Assembly: GCA_902609285.1 (NCBI GenBank)
Contig: CACLRL010000009.1
Span: forward strand, 1-56,190
Reading direction: 5' to 3'
Length of the DNA stretch: 56,190 nucleotides
Source of the DNA: an uncultured Candidatus Actinomarina sp.
GTDB taxonomy: Bacteria > Actinomycetota > Acidimicrobiia > Actinomarinales > Actinomarinaceae
Each line of letters starts with the position of its first letter. The stretch's first letter is position 1. The translations under genes and the position numbers were made by a program. A model generated the notes under the pieces. The model was not told where the DNA came from. It searched no databases and was given only the letters and a program-made list of their open reading frames with translations. Positions 9,201 to 17,368 of this stretch are shown here, piece by piece.

Positions 9201-10022
9201 TTAAATAGCTAAATTAATTTCCTCTAAAAAACGTTTCATAAAACTTTGAAATGTTTGTGATGTTTTGTCTGCAATTTCAATAACTTCATCGTGAGAAAGG
9301 GGAGAATCGGAAATTCCAGCTGCTAAATTTGTTACTAGTGAAAATGCTGTTACATCTATACCGGCATGTCTTGCTACAATTGCTTCAGGAACAGTTGACA
9401 TTCCTACTAAGTCAGCTCCAATTGTTTTTGCAAAATTGACTTCTGATGGTGTTTCATAAGTTGGTCCCGTGAACCATGCATAGACTCCTTCTTTATAGTC
9501 AAAAAAATCTTTTGAAACAGTCTCTGCAATTTTTCTAAATTTATGATTATAAACTTCCGACATATCAGGAAACCTTGGGCCTAGTTCATCTATATTTTTT
9601 CCTATTAGTGGATTGTTTCCAGTTAAATTTATATGATCTTTAAGTGCAACTATATCACCAGGTGAATAATTTGAATTTACACCACCAGCAGCATTCGTAA
9701 TTATTAAATTCTTAATATTTAAATCTGATAAGACTCTTGTAGGCAATACGATATCCTGAATATTGTATCCTTCGTAATAATGTGCTCGACCAGACAAAAT
9801 CGCAGTAATTTTTTCTTTAATTTCTACAAAGGTCATGGTTCCACTATGGCCTTCAACTGAAGGTTTAATAAAATTAGGTATTTCAGAATAATCAAATGAC
9901 TTTAATGGTGTAAATGTTTTCTCAAACCCTCCCATTCCTGAACCTAAAATAATGGCTGAATGAATTTCTGAAGGGAACTCATTTTTGATAAACTGACTTG
10001 ATTCTTTAATTTTATTAATCAT
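9201..10022 (-). CDS. punA: Purine nucleoside phosphorylase (PunA type)
   Basis: IILGSGMGGFEKTF, VEGHSGTMTF, GRAHYYEGY, ITNAAGGVN, VGMSTVPEAIVARHAGIDV. Confidence 0.93.
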   Translation of the reverse strand: MINKIKESSQFIKNEFPSEIHSAIILGSGMGGFEKTFTPLKSFDYSEIPNFIKPSVEGHSGTMTFVEIKEKITAILSGRAHYYEGYNIQDIVLPTRVLSDLNIKNLIITNAAGGVNSNYSPGDIVALKDHINLTGNNPLIGKNIDELGPRFPDMSEVYNHKFRKIAETVSKDFFDYKEGVYAWFTGPTYETPSEVNFAKTIGADLVGMSTVPEAIVARHAGIDVTAFSLVTNLAAGISDSPLSHDEVIEIADKTSQTFQSFMKRFLEEINLAI

Positions 10023-10038
10023 TTTGTTTCTTTTATTA

Positions 10039-11193
10039 TCATATATCCTGAATGTAACTTTTTCCTGGAAATATATTTTCTAAACCATAAAATTCAGAAA
10101 TAGTAGAAGCAATGTTTGCAAAAGTGTTTCCGGAACCAATATTTTTTGGAACCAGGTTGTTTTTATAGATTACGAAAGGTACATATTCTCTTGAGTGATC
10201 AGTTTTACCATCTGTAGGATCAGTTCCATGATCACCTGTAATTATTAATACATCGTCATCATGTAAATTATCAATAAGTTTTGAAAGATGTTTGTCGATT
10301 ATTTTTAATCCTTCGTAATAACCTTGTGCATCTTCCCTATGTCCATAAAGCATGTCTAGATCAACTAAATTGATAAAATAAAAATCAAAATCTTCCGATT
10401 TATATTTATCTAAAAGGATTTGCATTCCATTTTCATCACCTTCCGTATGAATTGATTTATTTAGATATTCTTCTCCAAACAAATCTGAGATCTTACCAAT
10501 ACCAAGAGTTGATATATCATTTTGAAATAATTGACTTAACAACGTGTCGCCAGGAGGACTAATACCAAAATCTTTTCTATCATAAGTTCTTTTAAAATTT
10601 CCAATTGGTCCAATGAATGGTCGTGCTATCACTCTCCCTATGTTGTAATCATTACAATGTATTCTTGAGATTTCACAAATCTTATAGAGCTCATCGGTTG
10701 ATATTATATCTTCATGCGCAGCAATTTGAAATACAGAATCTCCGGAGGTGTAAAGTATTAATTGCTTAGTTTCTAAATGTTCTTTTCCAAGTTCATTGAT
10801 TATTTCAGTACCTGAAGCATGAAAATTGCCAATAAAGTTATAACCTGTATCCTTTGAAATATTATCTACTAATTCAACCGGGAAACCATCCGGAAATACA
10901 GCAAAGTCTTTCTTAGTTACTAGTCCTGCTATTTCCCAATGTCCAGTAGTAGAATCATTACCTTTTGATGCTTCCGCAAGCTTTCCAACAATAGAAAAAT
11001 TATTTTCATTATTTAAACCTTCAATTTCTGTAATTGCACCAAAACCAAGTTTTTCAAATGTTGGGAGTTCTAATCCTCCATTTGCTTTGGAAACATTACC
11101 AAATGTATTGGAACCTTTATCTCCATAAATTTCAGCGTCTGGTGCTTCTCCAACACCTAATGAGTCAATAACAATTAATATACATTTTGGCAT
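10039..11193 (-). CDS. deoB: Phosphopentomutase
   Basis: VIDSLGVGEAPDAEIYGDKGSNTFGN; NDSTTGHWEIAG; ITGDHGTDPTDGKTDHSREYVPF. Confidence 0.95.
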   Translation of the reverse strand: MPKCILIVIDSLGVGEAPDAEIYGDKGSNTFGNVSKANGGLELPTFEKLGFGAITEIEGLNNENNFSIVGKLAEASKGNDSTTGHWEIAGLVTKKDFAVFPDGFPVELVDNISKDTGYNFIGNFHASGTEIINELGKEHLETKQLILYTSGDSVFQIAAHEDIISTDELYKICEISRIHCNDYNIGRVIARPFIGPIGNFKRTYDRKDFGISPPGDTLLSQLFQNDISTLGIGKISDLFGEEYLNKSIHTEGDENGMQILLDKYKSEDFDFYFINLVDLDMLYGHREDAQGYYEGLKIIDKHLSKLIDNLHDDDVLIITGDHGTDPTDGKTDHSREYVPFVIYKNNLVPKNIGSGNTFANIASTISEFYGLENIFPGKSYIQDI

Positions 11194-11198
11194 TTTTG

Positions 11199-11819
11199 TT
11201 AAGTTGTTCCAAAAAGCCTATCGCCCATATCCCCAAGGCCAGGGACAATGTACCAATTTTCATCCAATTTTTCATCAATAGATGCAGTAATTAATGTTAT
11301 ATCTGGATGATTCTCTTTAATCTTCTCAATTCCCTCTGGAGCAGATATAACTGTTAATGCGTGTATATTTTTAGGATTATATTTTTTTACAGTTTCAATG
11401 GCAAAGGAAAGGGATCCTCCAGTTGCTAACATTGGTTCTAAAATAAATACATTTTTATTTACAAGATCAGGTAATTTTTCATAGTAATTTTCTGGTTCAG
11501 CAGTTTCTTCATTTCTTTGAACACCGATATAACCAAAAGATATATTTGGTATGAGCTGCTGAACTCCATCCATTAATCCAAGCCCAGCTCTAAGTACAGA
11601 AATTGCAACAGAGTTATTTTCAATATGTACACCCGTTGTTTTCGTAAGAGGAGTATTAATTTCTATCTCGGATGTAGTTAAATGCTTAGTTGCTTCAACA
11701 ACTAAAAAATAAGATAATTTCGAAGCGGATGTTCTAAACGTATCAAAATCTGTATTCTTGTCTCTTAAATTTGTTAAATAATGATCTTTTAATGGATGAG
11801 ATATTTCAATTAATTCCAT
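11199..11819 (-). CDS. upp: Uracil phosphoribosyltransferase
   Basis: ISHPLKDHYLTNLRDKNT start; LRAGLGLMDGVQQLIP; EPMLATGGS; start taken as the internal Met (ORF-track start is 11849). Confidence 0.93.
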   Translation of the reverse strand: MELIEISHPLKDHYLTNLRDKNTDFDTFRTSASKLSYFLVVEATKHLTTSEIEINTPLTKTTGVHIENNSVAISVLRAGLGLMDGVQQLIPNISFGYIGVQRNEETAEPENYYEKLPDLVNKNVFILEPMLATGGSLSFAIETVKKYNPKNIHALTVISAPEGIEKIKENHPDITLITASIDEKLDENWYIVPGLGDMGDRLFGTT

Positions 11820-11942
11820 AATTTTAGAGTACATTAAATAATTAATCATTACTAGGACTAATTATTGATAGTAAATATAATTTTTAAGTCATTAAGTTAT
11901 AAGTTAACTATTATGATTAACTGCAAATAGATTAGGAATTTA

Positions 11943-12353
11943 ATGCCAGTAAAAATTAGGCTAGCCCAAAGAGGCAAAAAAAAGAATAGAACTTTTAGAG
12001 TTATTGTCGCTGATTCTCGATCGCCAAGAGATGGAAAATTTATTGAAGATCTAGGATTCTATGATCCCCATGAAAATCCCTCAAAAGTTGATATAGATGT
12101 TGAAAAAGCTGTTTCCTGGCTTGATAAAGGTGCACAACCCTCTGAAAGAGCTCAAAAGATACTTGAAATATCTGGAGCATGGGCTCAATGGAGATCATCT
12201 AAAGGTGAAGTAGTTTCGATACCAACTCCACCGGAACCAAAAGTAAAAGGTAGCTCGAAAGCAAATAATAAGAAAAATGAAGAAAATGTCGCAGACGCTG
12301 GAGAAATTTCTGAAGATGTTGATGAAAATGAAAACAAAGGTGAAGAAGAATGA
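11943..12353 (+). CDS. rpsP: 30S ribosomal protein S16 with C-terminal acidic extension
   Basis: MPVKIRLAQRGKKKNRTFRVIVADSRSPRDGKFIEDLGFYDP. Confidence 0.96.
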   Translation: MPVKIRLAQRGKKKNRTFRVIVADSRSPRDGKFIEDLGFYDPHENPSKVDIDVEKAVSWLDKGAQPSERAQKILEISGAWAQWRSSKGEVVSIPTPPEPKVKGSSKANNKKNEENVADAGEISEDVDENENKGEEE

Positions 12354-12604
12354 GTGAAAGTGGAAAGATTGTGAGAAATGTTGTTGAATATATAATTTCT
12401 CAAATCGTTGAGGATGAGAAGTCAGTAAAAGTAGATATATCCTCATCAGATGATGAAAATGTTGCAATTGAAGTTAGAACTTCCCCAAATGATATGGGTA
12501 GAGTAATAGGAAAACGTGGAAGAGTAGCACGAGCAATTAGAACTGTAGCTCAGGCTGCAGCAGATGAAGAAGGCCTTCAATCTTCAGTTGAATTTATTGA
12601 CTAA
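12350..12604 (+). CDS. khpA: KH-domain RNA-binding protein KhpA/YlqC
   Basis: VRTSPNDMGRVIGKRGRVARAIRTVAQAA; between rpsP and rimM. Confidence 0.92.
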   Translation: MSESGKIVRNVVEYIISQIVEDEKSVKVDISSSDDENVAIEVRTSPNDMGRVIGKRGRVARAIRTVAQAAADEEGLQSSVEFID

Positions 12605-13064
12605 AGATAATTTATACTACTTAGGAAAACTTGGTAAACCACATGGACTTCTTGGTTTTCAATATATAAACATTGATAAATATTTTAGAGATTTAGATCT
12701 ATCTAATGTAAATATTTCGATTGGTCAAAAAAAATACAAAATCGAAAATTATAAAAAGCATTTAAAGGATAGAAATTTAATTAAATTTGAAAATATAGAT
12801 TCAGTAGATGAATCTGAAAGTCTTAGAAACAATGAAGTATTTATCTCTTCTGAATATAAATACTTAACTAACAAATCTAATTTACCTTGGCCTAAGTTTT
12901 TTATTGGCTATGAATTTTCGAGTAATGTGAAGTTGGTTAATTATTTTTATTCGTCTAATTTAATTATGTGCACAATATCAAATGATAAAGAAGATATTGT
13001 TGTTGCTTATGATGATGGCAATTTTAAGTATGTTGAGAACGCACTCTATTTAACTATTGATTAA
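12597..13064 (+). CDS. rimM: Ribosome maturation factor RimM
   Basis: N-term YLGKLGKPHGLLGF typical of RimM; TTG start overlaps the khpA stop; synteny. Confidence 0.8.
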   Translation: MTKDNLYYLGKLGKPHGLLGFQYINIDKYFRDLDLSNVNISIGQKKYKIENYKKHLKDRNLIKFENIDSVDESESLRNNEVFISSEYKYLTNKSNLPWPKFFIGYEFSSNVKLVNYFYSSNLIMCTISNDKEDIVVAYDDGNFKYVENALYLTID

Positions 13065-13754
13065 CCAATTGTAAATCTTGTTTGTAGGTTCATCATCTAA
13101 ATACTCTGGATGCCACTGAATTCCAATTGCATTCCATTCATTTGTTGCCTCAATTCCTTCGATAACACCATCAAGTGATTTTGCTGTAATCTTTAAGTCT
13201 TTTCCTAATTCATCAATACCTTGATGATGAATACTATTGACTTCAATAATTTCATCTCCAATTATTGCATTTAATTTTGAATCTTCTTCAATTTTGATTT
13301 CATGTATGTGCTTTCTTGCATTTTCATATGGTTTTTGATGGTCTATTTTTTGATACCCAGCTTTTTCTAAATCTTGATATAGGGTTCCTCCTTTATATAT
13401 ATTCAATAATTGATGACCTCTGCATATAGCCAGTGTTTTAATTTTCATTTCCTCTGCAGCTTTAAATATATTTATTTCTGTTGAATCTCTTAAATTATCA
13501 ACTCTTTCGATAGTTTCATCCGGGATTTGATTATACATTTCAGGATTGATGTCTCCTCCTCCAGTAACTATCAACCCATCAATGCCTTTTAAATTTATAG
13601 ATGTTATTTGTTGCTGTGGGAGGATAATAACTTGTGCTCCATGTTCATTACATTGATTTATGAATTCGGAATTTAATACTGAACATTCTATTTCTCCAGC
13701 AGACATTTCAACGTCTTTATTTCCAGTACTTATACCAACAATAAAATTATTCAT
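13050..13754 (-). CDS. Class I glutamine amidotransferase-like hydrolase (peptidase C26, gamma-glutamyl-GABA hydrolase/PuuD-like)
   Basis: VTGGGDINPEMYNQ, AICRGHQLLNIYKGGTLYQDL, HHQGI, GIQWHPEYL catalytic triad. Confidence 0.9.
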   Translation of the reverse strand: MNNFIVGISTGNKDVEMSAGEIECSVLNSEFINQCNEHGAQVIILPQQQITSINLKGIDGLIVTGGGDINPEMYNQIPDETIERVDNLRDSTEINIFKAAEEMKIKTLAICRGHQLLNIYKGGTLYQDLEKAGYQKIDHQKPYENARKHIHEIKIEEDSKLNAIIGDEIIEVNSIHHQGIDELGKDLKITAKSLDGVIEGIEATNEWNAIGIQWHPEYLDDEPTNKIYNWLINS

Positions 13755-14166
13755 TTATATAAAACACAGATTGAACTTCAACACATACATTTAATGGCAA
13801 ACTAGAAACACCAACTGCTGATCGGGTTGGTTTATCTGTAAAATATTCATCTAGTTTATCTGTGAATCCATTCAGGACCATTGGTTGGTTCTTAAAGCCT
13901 GAATCAGAATTTACAAATCCAATTACATTTACTGGAATTAATTTTTCAATTTCAGAAACTGTTAAAAGTGAAGCAATTGTTAGTTCTGCACATAATGAAG
14001 CTGCTTTATAGCCCTCATCTATTGAAATATCATTTGGAATTTTTCCAATGAATTCAATATCATCAGAAATAGGAACATGTCCAGAAGTATATATAAAATT
14101 TCCAAGTTTCTTAATTGTTACATAATTTCCAGCTGCTTGAGGTGCTTTCGGTAATTCTTTATTCAC
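13747..14166 (-). CDS. RidA/YjgF family protein
   Basis: LGNFIYTSGHVPI; PTRSAVGVSSLPLNVCVEV. Confidence 0.85.
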   Translation of the reverse strand: MNKELPKAPQAAGNYVTIKKLGNFIYTSGHVPISDDIEFIGKIPNDISIDEGYKAASLCAELTIASLLTVSEIEKLIPVNVIGFVNSDSGFKNQPMVLNGFTDKLDEYFTDKPTRSAVGVSSLPLNVCVEVQSVFYINE

Positions 14167-15163
14167 TAGTAGACAATTTTTCTAGTAGATCAACAACTCT
14201 GTTTGAATAACCCCATTCATTGTCATACCAACAAACAACTTTGATATGATTCTTGTTAACTATTTGTGTCGAAGAAGCATCGTAAATGCTTGAATGTGAA
14301 TTTTGTAATATGTCTGTTGAGACCAAAGGAACTTCAGAATACTCAAGAATTCCTTTAAGTTCATTTTCAGCTGCTTTTTTAACAGCATTATTAACGTCGT
14401 TAACGGTAACATTCTCCTCAACTTCTACAACTAGATCGACTACGCTTCCATTGGGGACAGGTACTCTCATAGCCATTCCATCAAGTTTTCCATTAAGTTC
14501 AGGTAGAACCATTCCGACTGCTTTTGCTGCACCAGTAGATGTAGGAATAATATTTTGTGTTGCACTTCGTCCTCTTCTAAAGTCACTATGGGTTGTTTCA
14601 GCAAGTGCCTGGTCATTGGTATATGCATGAACAGTAGTCATAAGTCCAGACTTAATTTTAAAGTTATCGTTAAGTACTTTTGCAATGGGAGCTAGGCAAT
14701 TAGTAGTACAGGATGCGTTAGAAATAAGATTATCGTTCACAGTAAGAGAATCATCATTCACACCAAGAACTACTGTTGCATCTATTTCATCTTTAGGAGG
14801 CACAGTAAGAACTACTTTTTTCGCTCCTGAACTTATGTGCTTTTCTAAAGATGATTTATCACGAAAAAAACCAGTTGATTCAACTACTAAATCAACACCT
14901 AGATCACTCCAAGGAATGTTCGCTGGATCATCATATGAGATTAATTTTATGATTCTGTCTCCAACTATTAAGTCATCACCTTTTAGTTCAACGTGTAAAT
15001 CAAGAACACCCATTATTGAATCATGTTTGAATAAATATACGAGATTCTCCCGATCTCCCAGGTCGTTTATTGCTACTACGTTCAAATCTGAATTTGATTC
15101 CACAATTATTCTTAAAATTGACCTTCCGATTCTCCCGAATCCATTTATTCCTACGTTATTCAA
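14159..15163 (-). CDS. gap: Type I glyceraldehyde-3-phosphate dehydrogenase
   Basis: INGFGRIGRSILR; catalytic SNASCTTNCLAP; TTVHAYTNDQ; WYDNEWGYSNRVVDL. Confidence 0.96.
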   Translation of the reverse strand: MNNVGINGFGRIGRSILRIIVESNSDLNVVAINDLGDRENLVYLFKHDSIMGVLDLHVELKGDDLIVGDRIIKLISYDDPANIPWSDLGVDLVVESTGFFRDKSSLEKHISSGAKKVVLTVPPKDEIDATVVLGVNDDSLTVNDNLISNASCTTNCLAPIAKVLNDNFKIKSGLMTTVHAYTNDQALAETTHSDFRRGRSATQNIIPTSTGAAKAVGMVLPELNGKLDGMAMRVPVPNGSVVDLVVEVEENVTVNDVNNAVKKAAENELKGILEYSEVPLVSTDILQNSHSSIYDASSTQIVNKNHIKVVCWYDNEWGYSNRVVDLLEKLSTSE

Positions 15164-16166
15164 ATTGACTACCTAACATCGTCACAGCCTCAATTATTCT
15201 TGAAGCATAACCCCAACCATTATCAAACCAAATAATGAGTTTTAATTTATTGTCATCAATACACATTGTAGATAGGCCATCAACAATTCCTGAGAGTGAG
15301 TTTCCTACAACATCAGAAGACACTATTGGATCATAAGTTATACCAATAATTTTATATAAATCATCTTTGGTAGTTTTTTCATCAAAGAAACTATTTATTT
15401 CTTCTTTTGATGTGTTATTTTTTAAACTTAATGTGAGATCAATAGTACTTCCATCAGGGACAGGAACTGTCATTGAAAAGGAAGCAATCTTTTGGCTTAA
15501 TTCCGGCAATACTGTTTCAATGACCTTAGATGAATTTGTAATTGATGGAATAATATTTTCACCTGCAGCTCTATTTTTCCGGAATCCTTCGCCTGCAACG
15601 TCTGCCAATCTATTTGAATTTGAATAACCATGTACAGTAGTTATAAATACTTCTTCAACCCCGTATTCATTGTTAATCACTTTTAATATAGGTGCTACAG
15701 CGTTAGCAGTATTTGACCCAAAGGAAATTACGCTTGAGTCCAAATCTATTTCATCATCATTGCAACCAGTTATAAATATTGGTATTTCTTCTAAATTTTC
15801 CGGAGTAGAAGCAATAAATACTTTTTTCGCACCTTTAGATATATGCATTTCTGATTCCATTAAATTCTGGGGTTTTCCAGTTGCCAAAATAACTACGTCA
15901 GTATTAAGTGAGTTCCAATCTGATTCTTCTGCATTTTTCCAATTATTAAATACTGTTTTCTTATCGTTAACAAGAATGCCATCGTCCATAACTTTTATTT
16001 CATGATCTAGTTGTCCATAAATTGAATCATATTTAAGAAGATAAATAAGGTTTTCTTTATCAGCGGTATCAGAGACGGATACTATATTTATTTCTTCATT
16101 ATCTAAAGACTGTCTAAACAAATCTCTTCCAATTCTTCCAAAACCAACTAACGAAACGTTAATCAT
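15156..16166 (-). CDS. GAPDH-family paralogue lacking the catalytic cysteine (probable pseudoenzyme)
   Basis: VGFGRIGRDLFRQ and WFDNGWGYASRIIE retained; active-site segment reads SFGSNTANAVAP instead of SNASCTTNCLAP. Confidence 0.92.
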   Translation of the reverse strand: MINVSLVGFGRIGRDLFRQSLDNEEINIVSVSDTADKENLIYLLKYDSIYGQLDHEIKVMDDGILVNDKKTVFNNWKNAEESDWNSLNTDVVILATGKPQNLMESEMHISKGAKKVFIASTPENLEEIPIFITGCNDDEIDLDSSVISFGSNTANAVAPILKVINNEYGVEEVFITTVHGYSNSNRLADVAGEGFRKNRAAGENIIPSITNSSKVIETVLPELSQKIASFSMTVPVPDGSTIDLTLSLKNNTSKEEINSFFDEKTTKDDLYKIIGITYDPIVSSDVVGNSLSGIVDGLSTMCIDDNKLKLIIWFDNGWGYASRIIEAVTMLGSQFE

Positions 16167-16243
16167 ATGTCACTTTCCACTTATGTATTTTTATTAAATT
16201 CTTGGTACAATCAAATCATAATATTATCGAATTGTTAAAAATT

Positions 16244-17368
16244 ATGTCTACTTTACATAAAAAAATTGAAAATTATATTTTTGGAGAGATCTCCACAGAT
16301 GAATTATTAGATACTGCCTTTACAAAAAAACAAGAATATTTTGGTAAGGATATAACCTATAGCCCAAAGGTTTTTATTCCATTAACTACTTTATGTCAAG
16401 ATTCGTGTGGATATTGTACGTTCGTTAAATCACCAAAAGAAGGTGGAACTTATTTAACATTTGATGAAGTAGATGCAATTGCATACGTTGGCCAACAAAC
16501 AGGATGCTACGAGGCATTATTTACCTTAGGTGACAAACCCGAAAATAAGTGGTCTTTTGCATTAGAACAATTAAATAAATTTGGGTACGAAAACACTTTT
16601 TCTTATTTAGTAGAGAATGCAAAACGTATAAACGATAAATATCACTTACTTCCTCATATAAACCCTGGTTTGATGTCACAAAATGAAATAATCGAATACA
16701 AAAAACATTCACCGTCAGGTGGTTTGATGTTAGAGACATTTTCGTCAAGAATTAACGAAAAAGGTCATGCTCACTATGGAGCTAAAACCAAAAATATAAA
16801 ATTAAGACTCGATACTTTAAATAATGCAATGGAAGAAAAATACCCTATGACTACTGGTTTGCTGTTGGGTGTTGCTGATTCTAAAGAAGAATTAATATTT
16901 GATATTTTTAAAATAATTCAGACATGTAAAGAAAATACATCAATTCAGGAAGTAATTCTTCAAAACTTTAGAGCTAAACAAAATACGGCTATGAAAAATA
17001 GTTCCGAAATAATTAACGATTTATTTTTAAGAATAATTGCTACAACAAGGATTTTTCTGCCAAACCATATCTCTCTTCAAATTCCACCGAATCTAGTTAA
17101 CGATGTTGATTTGTTTATTAAATCAGGAATAAATGATTTTGGTGGTATCTCGCCTAAAACAATTGATTGGGTTAATCCTGAACATACTTGGCCTGATATA
17201 CAAGAGCTCAAGAAAAGTGTTGAAAGCACTAACCAAGAACTTATCCCAAGACTTCCTGTATATCCGTCATTTATAAACAAGGAATGGCTTAGTCCTCAAA
17301 TATATGAAAAAGTAAGTAGTGTAGTAAATGAGAAAGGATATCCTCGTGAGCATGAATTTACAAAATAA
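16244..17368 (+). CDS. cofG: 7,8-didemethyl-8-hydroxy-5-deazariboflavin synthase subunit CofG
   Basis: Radical SAM CQDSCGYCTF; EALFTLGDKPE; GISPKTIDWVNPEHTWP. ORF-track start 16202 is TTG; ATG at 16244 preferred. Confidence 0.93.
   Translation: MSTLHKKIENYIFGEISTDELLDTAFTKKQEYFGKDITYSPKVFIPLTTLCQDSCGYCTFVKSPKEGGTYLTFDEVDAIAYVGQQTGCYEALFTLGDKPENKWSFALEQLNKFGYENTFSYLVENAKRINDKYHLLPHINPGLMSQNEIIEYKKHSPSGGLMLETFSSRINEKGHAHYGAKTKNIKLRLDTLNNAMEEKYPMTTGLLLGVADSKEELIFDIFKIIQTCKENTSIQEVILQNFRAKQNTAMKNSSEIINDLFLRIIATTRIFLPNHISLQIPPNLVNDVDLFIKSGINDFGGISPKTIDWVNPEHTWPDIQELKKSVESTNQELIPRLPVYPSFINKEWLSPQIYEKVSSVVNEKGYPREHEFTK

Noticed and set aside
12185-12467. Overlapping minus-strand ORFs (72 and 90 aa) across rpsP/khpA
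   Set aside because: Complement of the acidic S16 tail and KH gene; repetitive Phe/Ser/His products with no recognisable domain.
14286-15176. Plus-strand ORFs of 114 and 163 aa opposite gap (also 15367-16005 opposite the GAPDH-like gene)
   Set aside because: Shadow ORFs on the antisense of well-supported GAPDH coding regions; Ser/Thr-rich composition typical of reverse-strand artefacts.
16202-16243. ORF-track extension of cofG from TTG 16202
   Set aside because: The ATG at 16244 gives a normal CofG N-terminus, and the upstream segment lacks an SD for the TTG.
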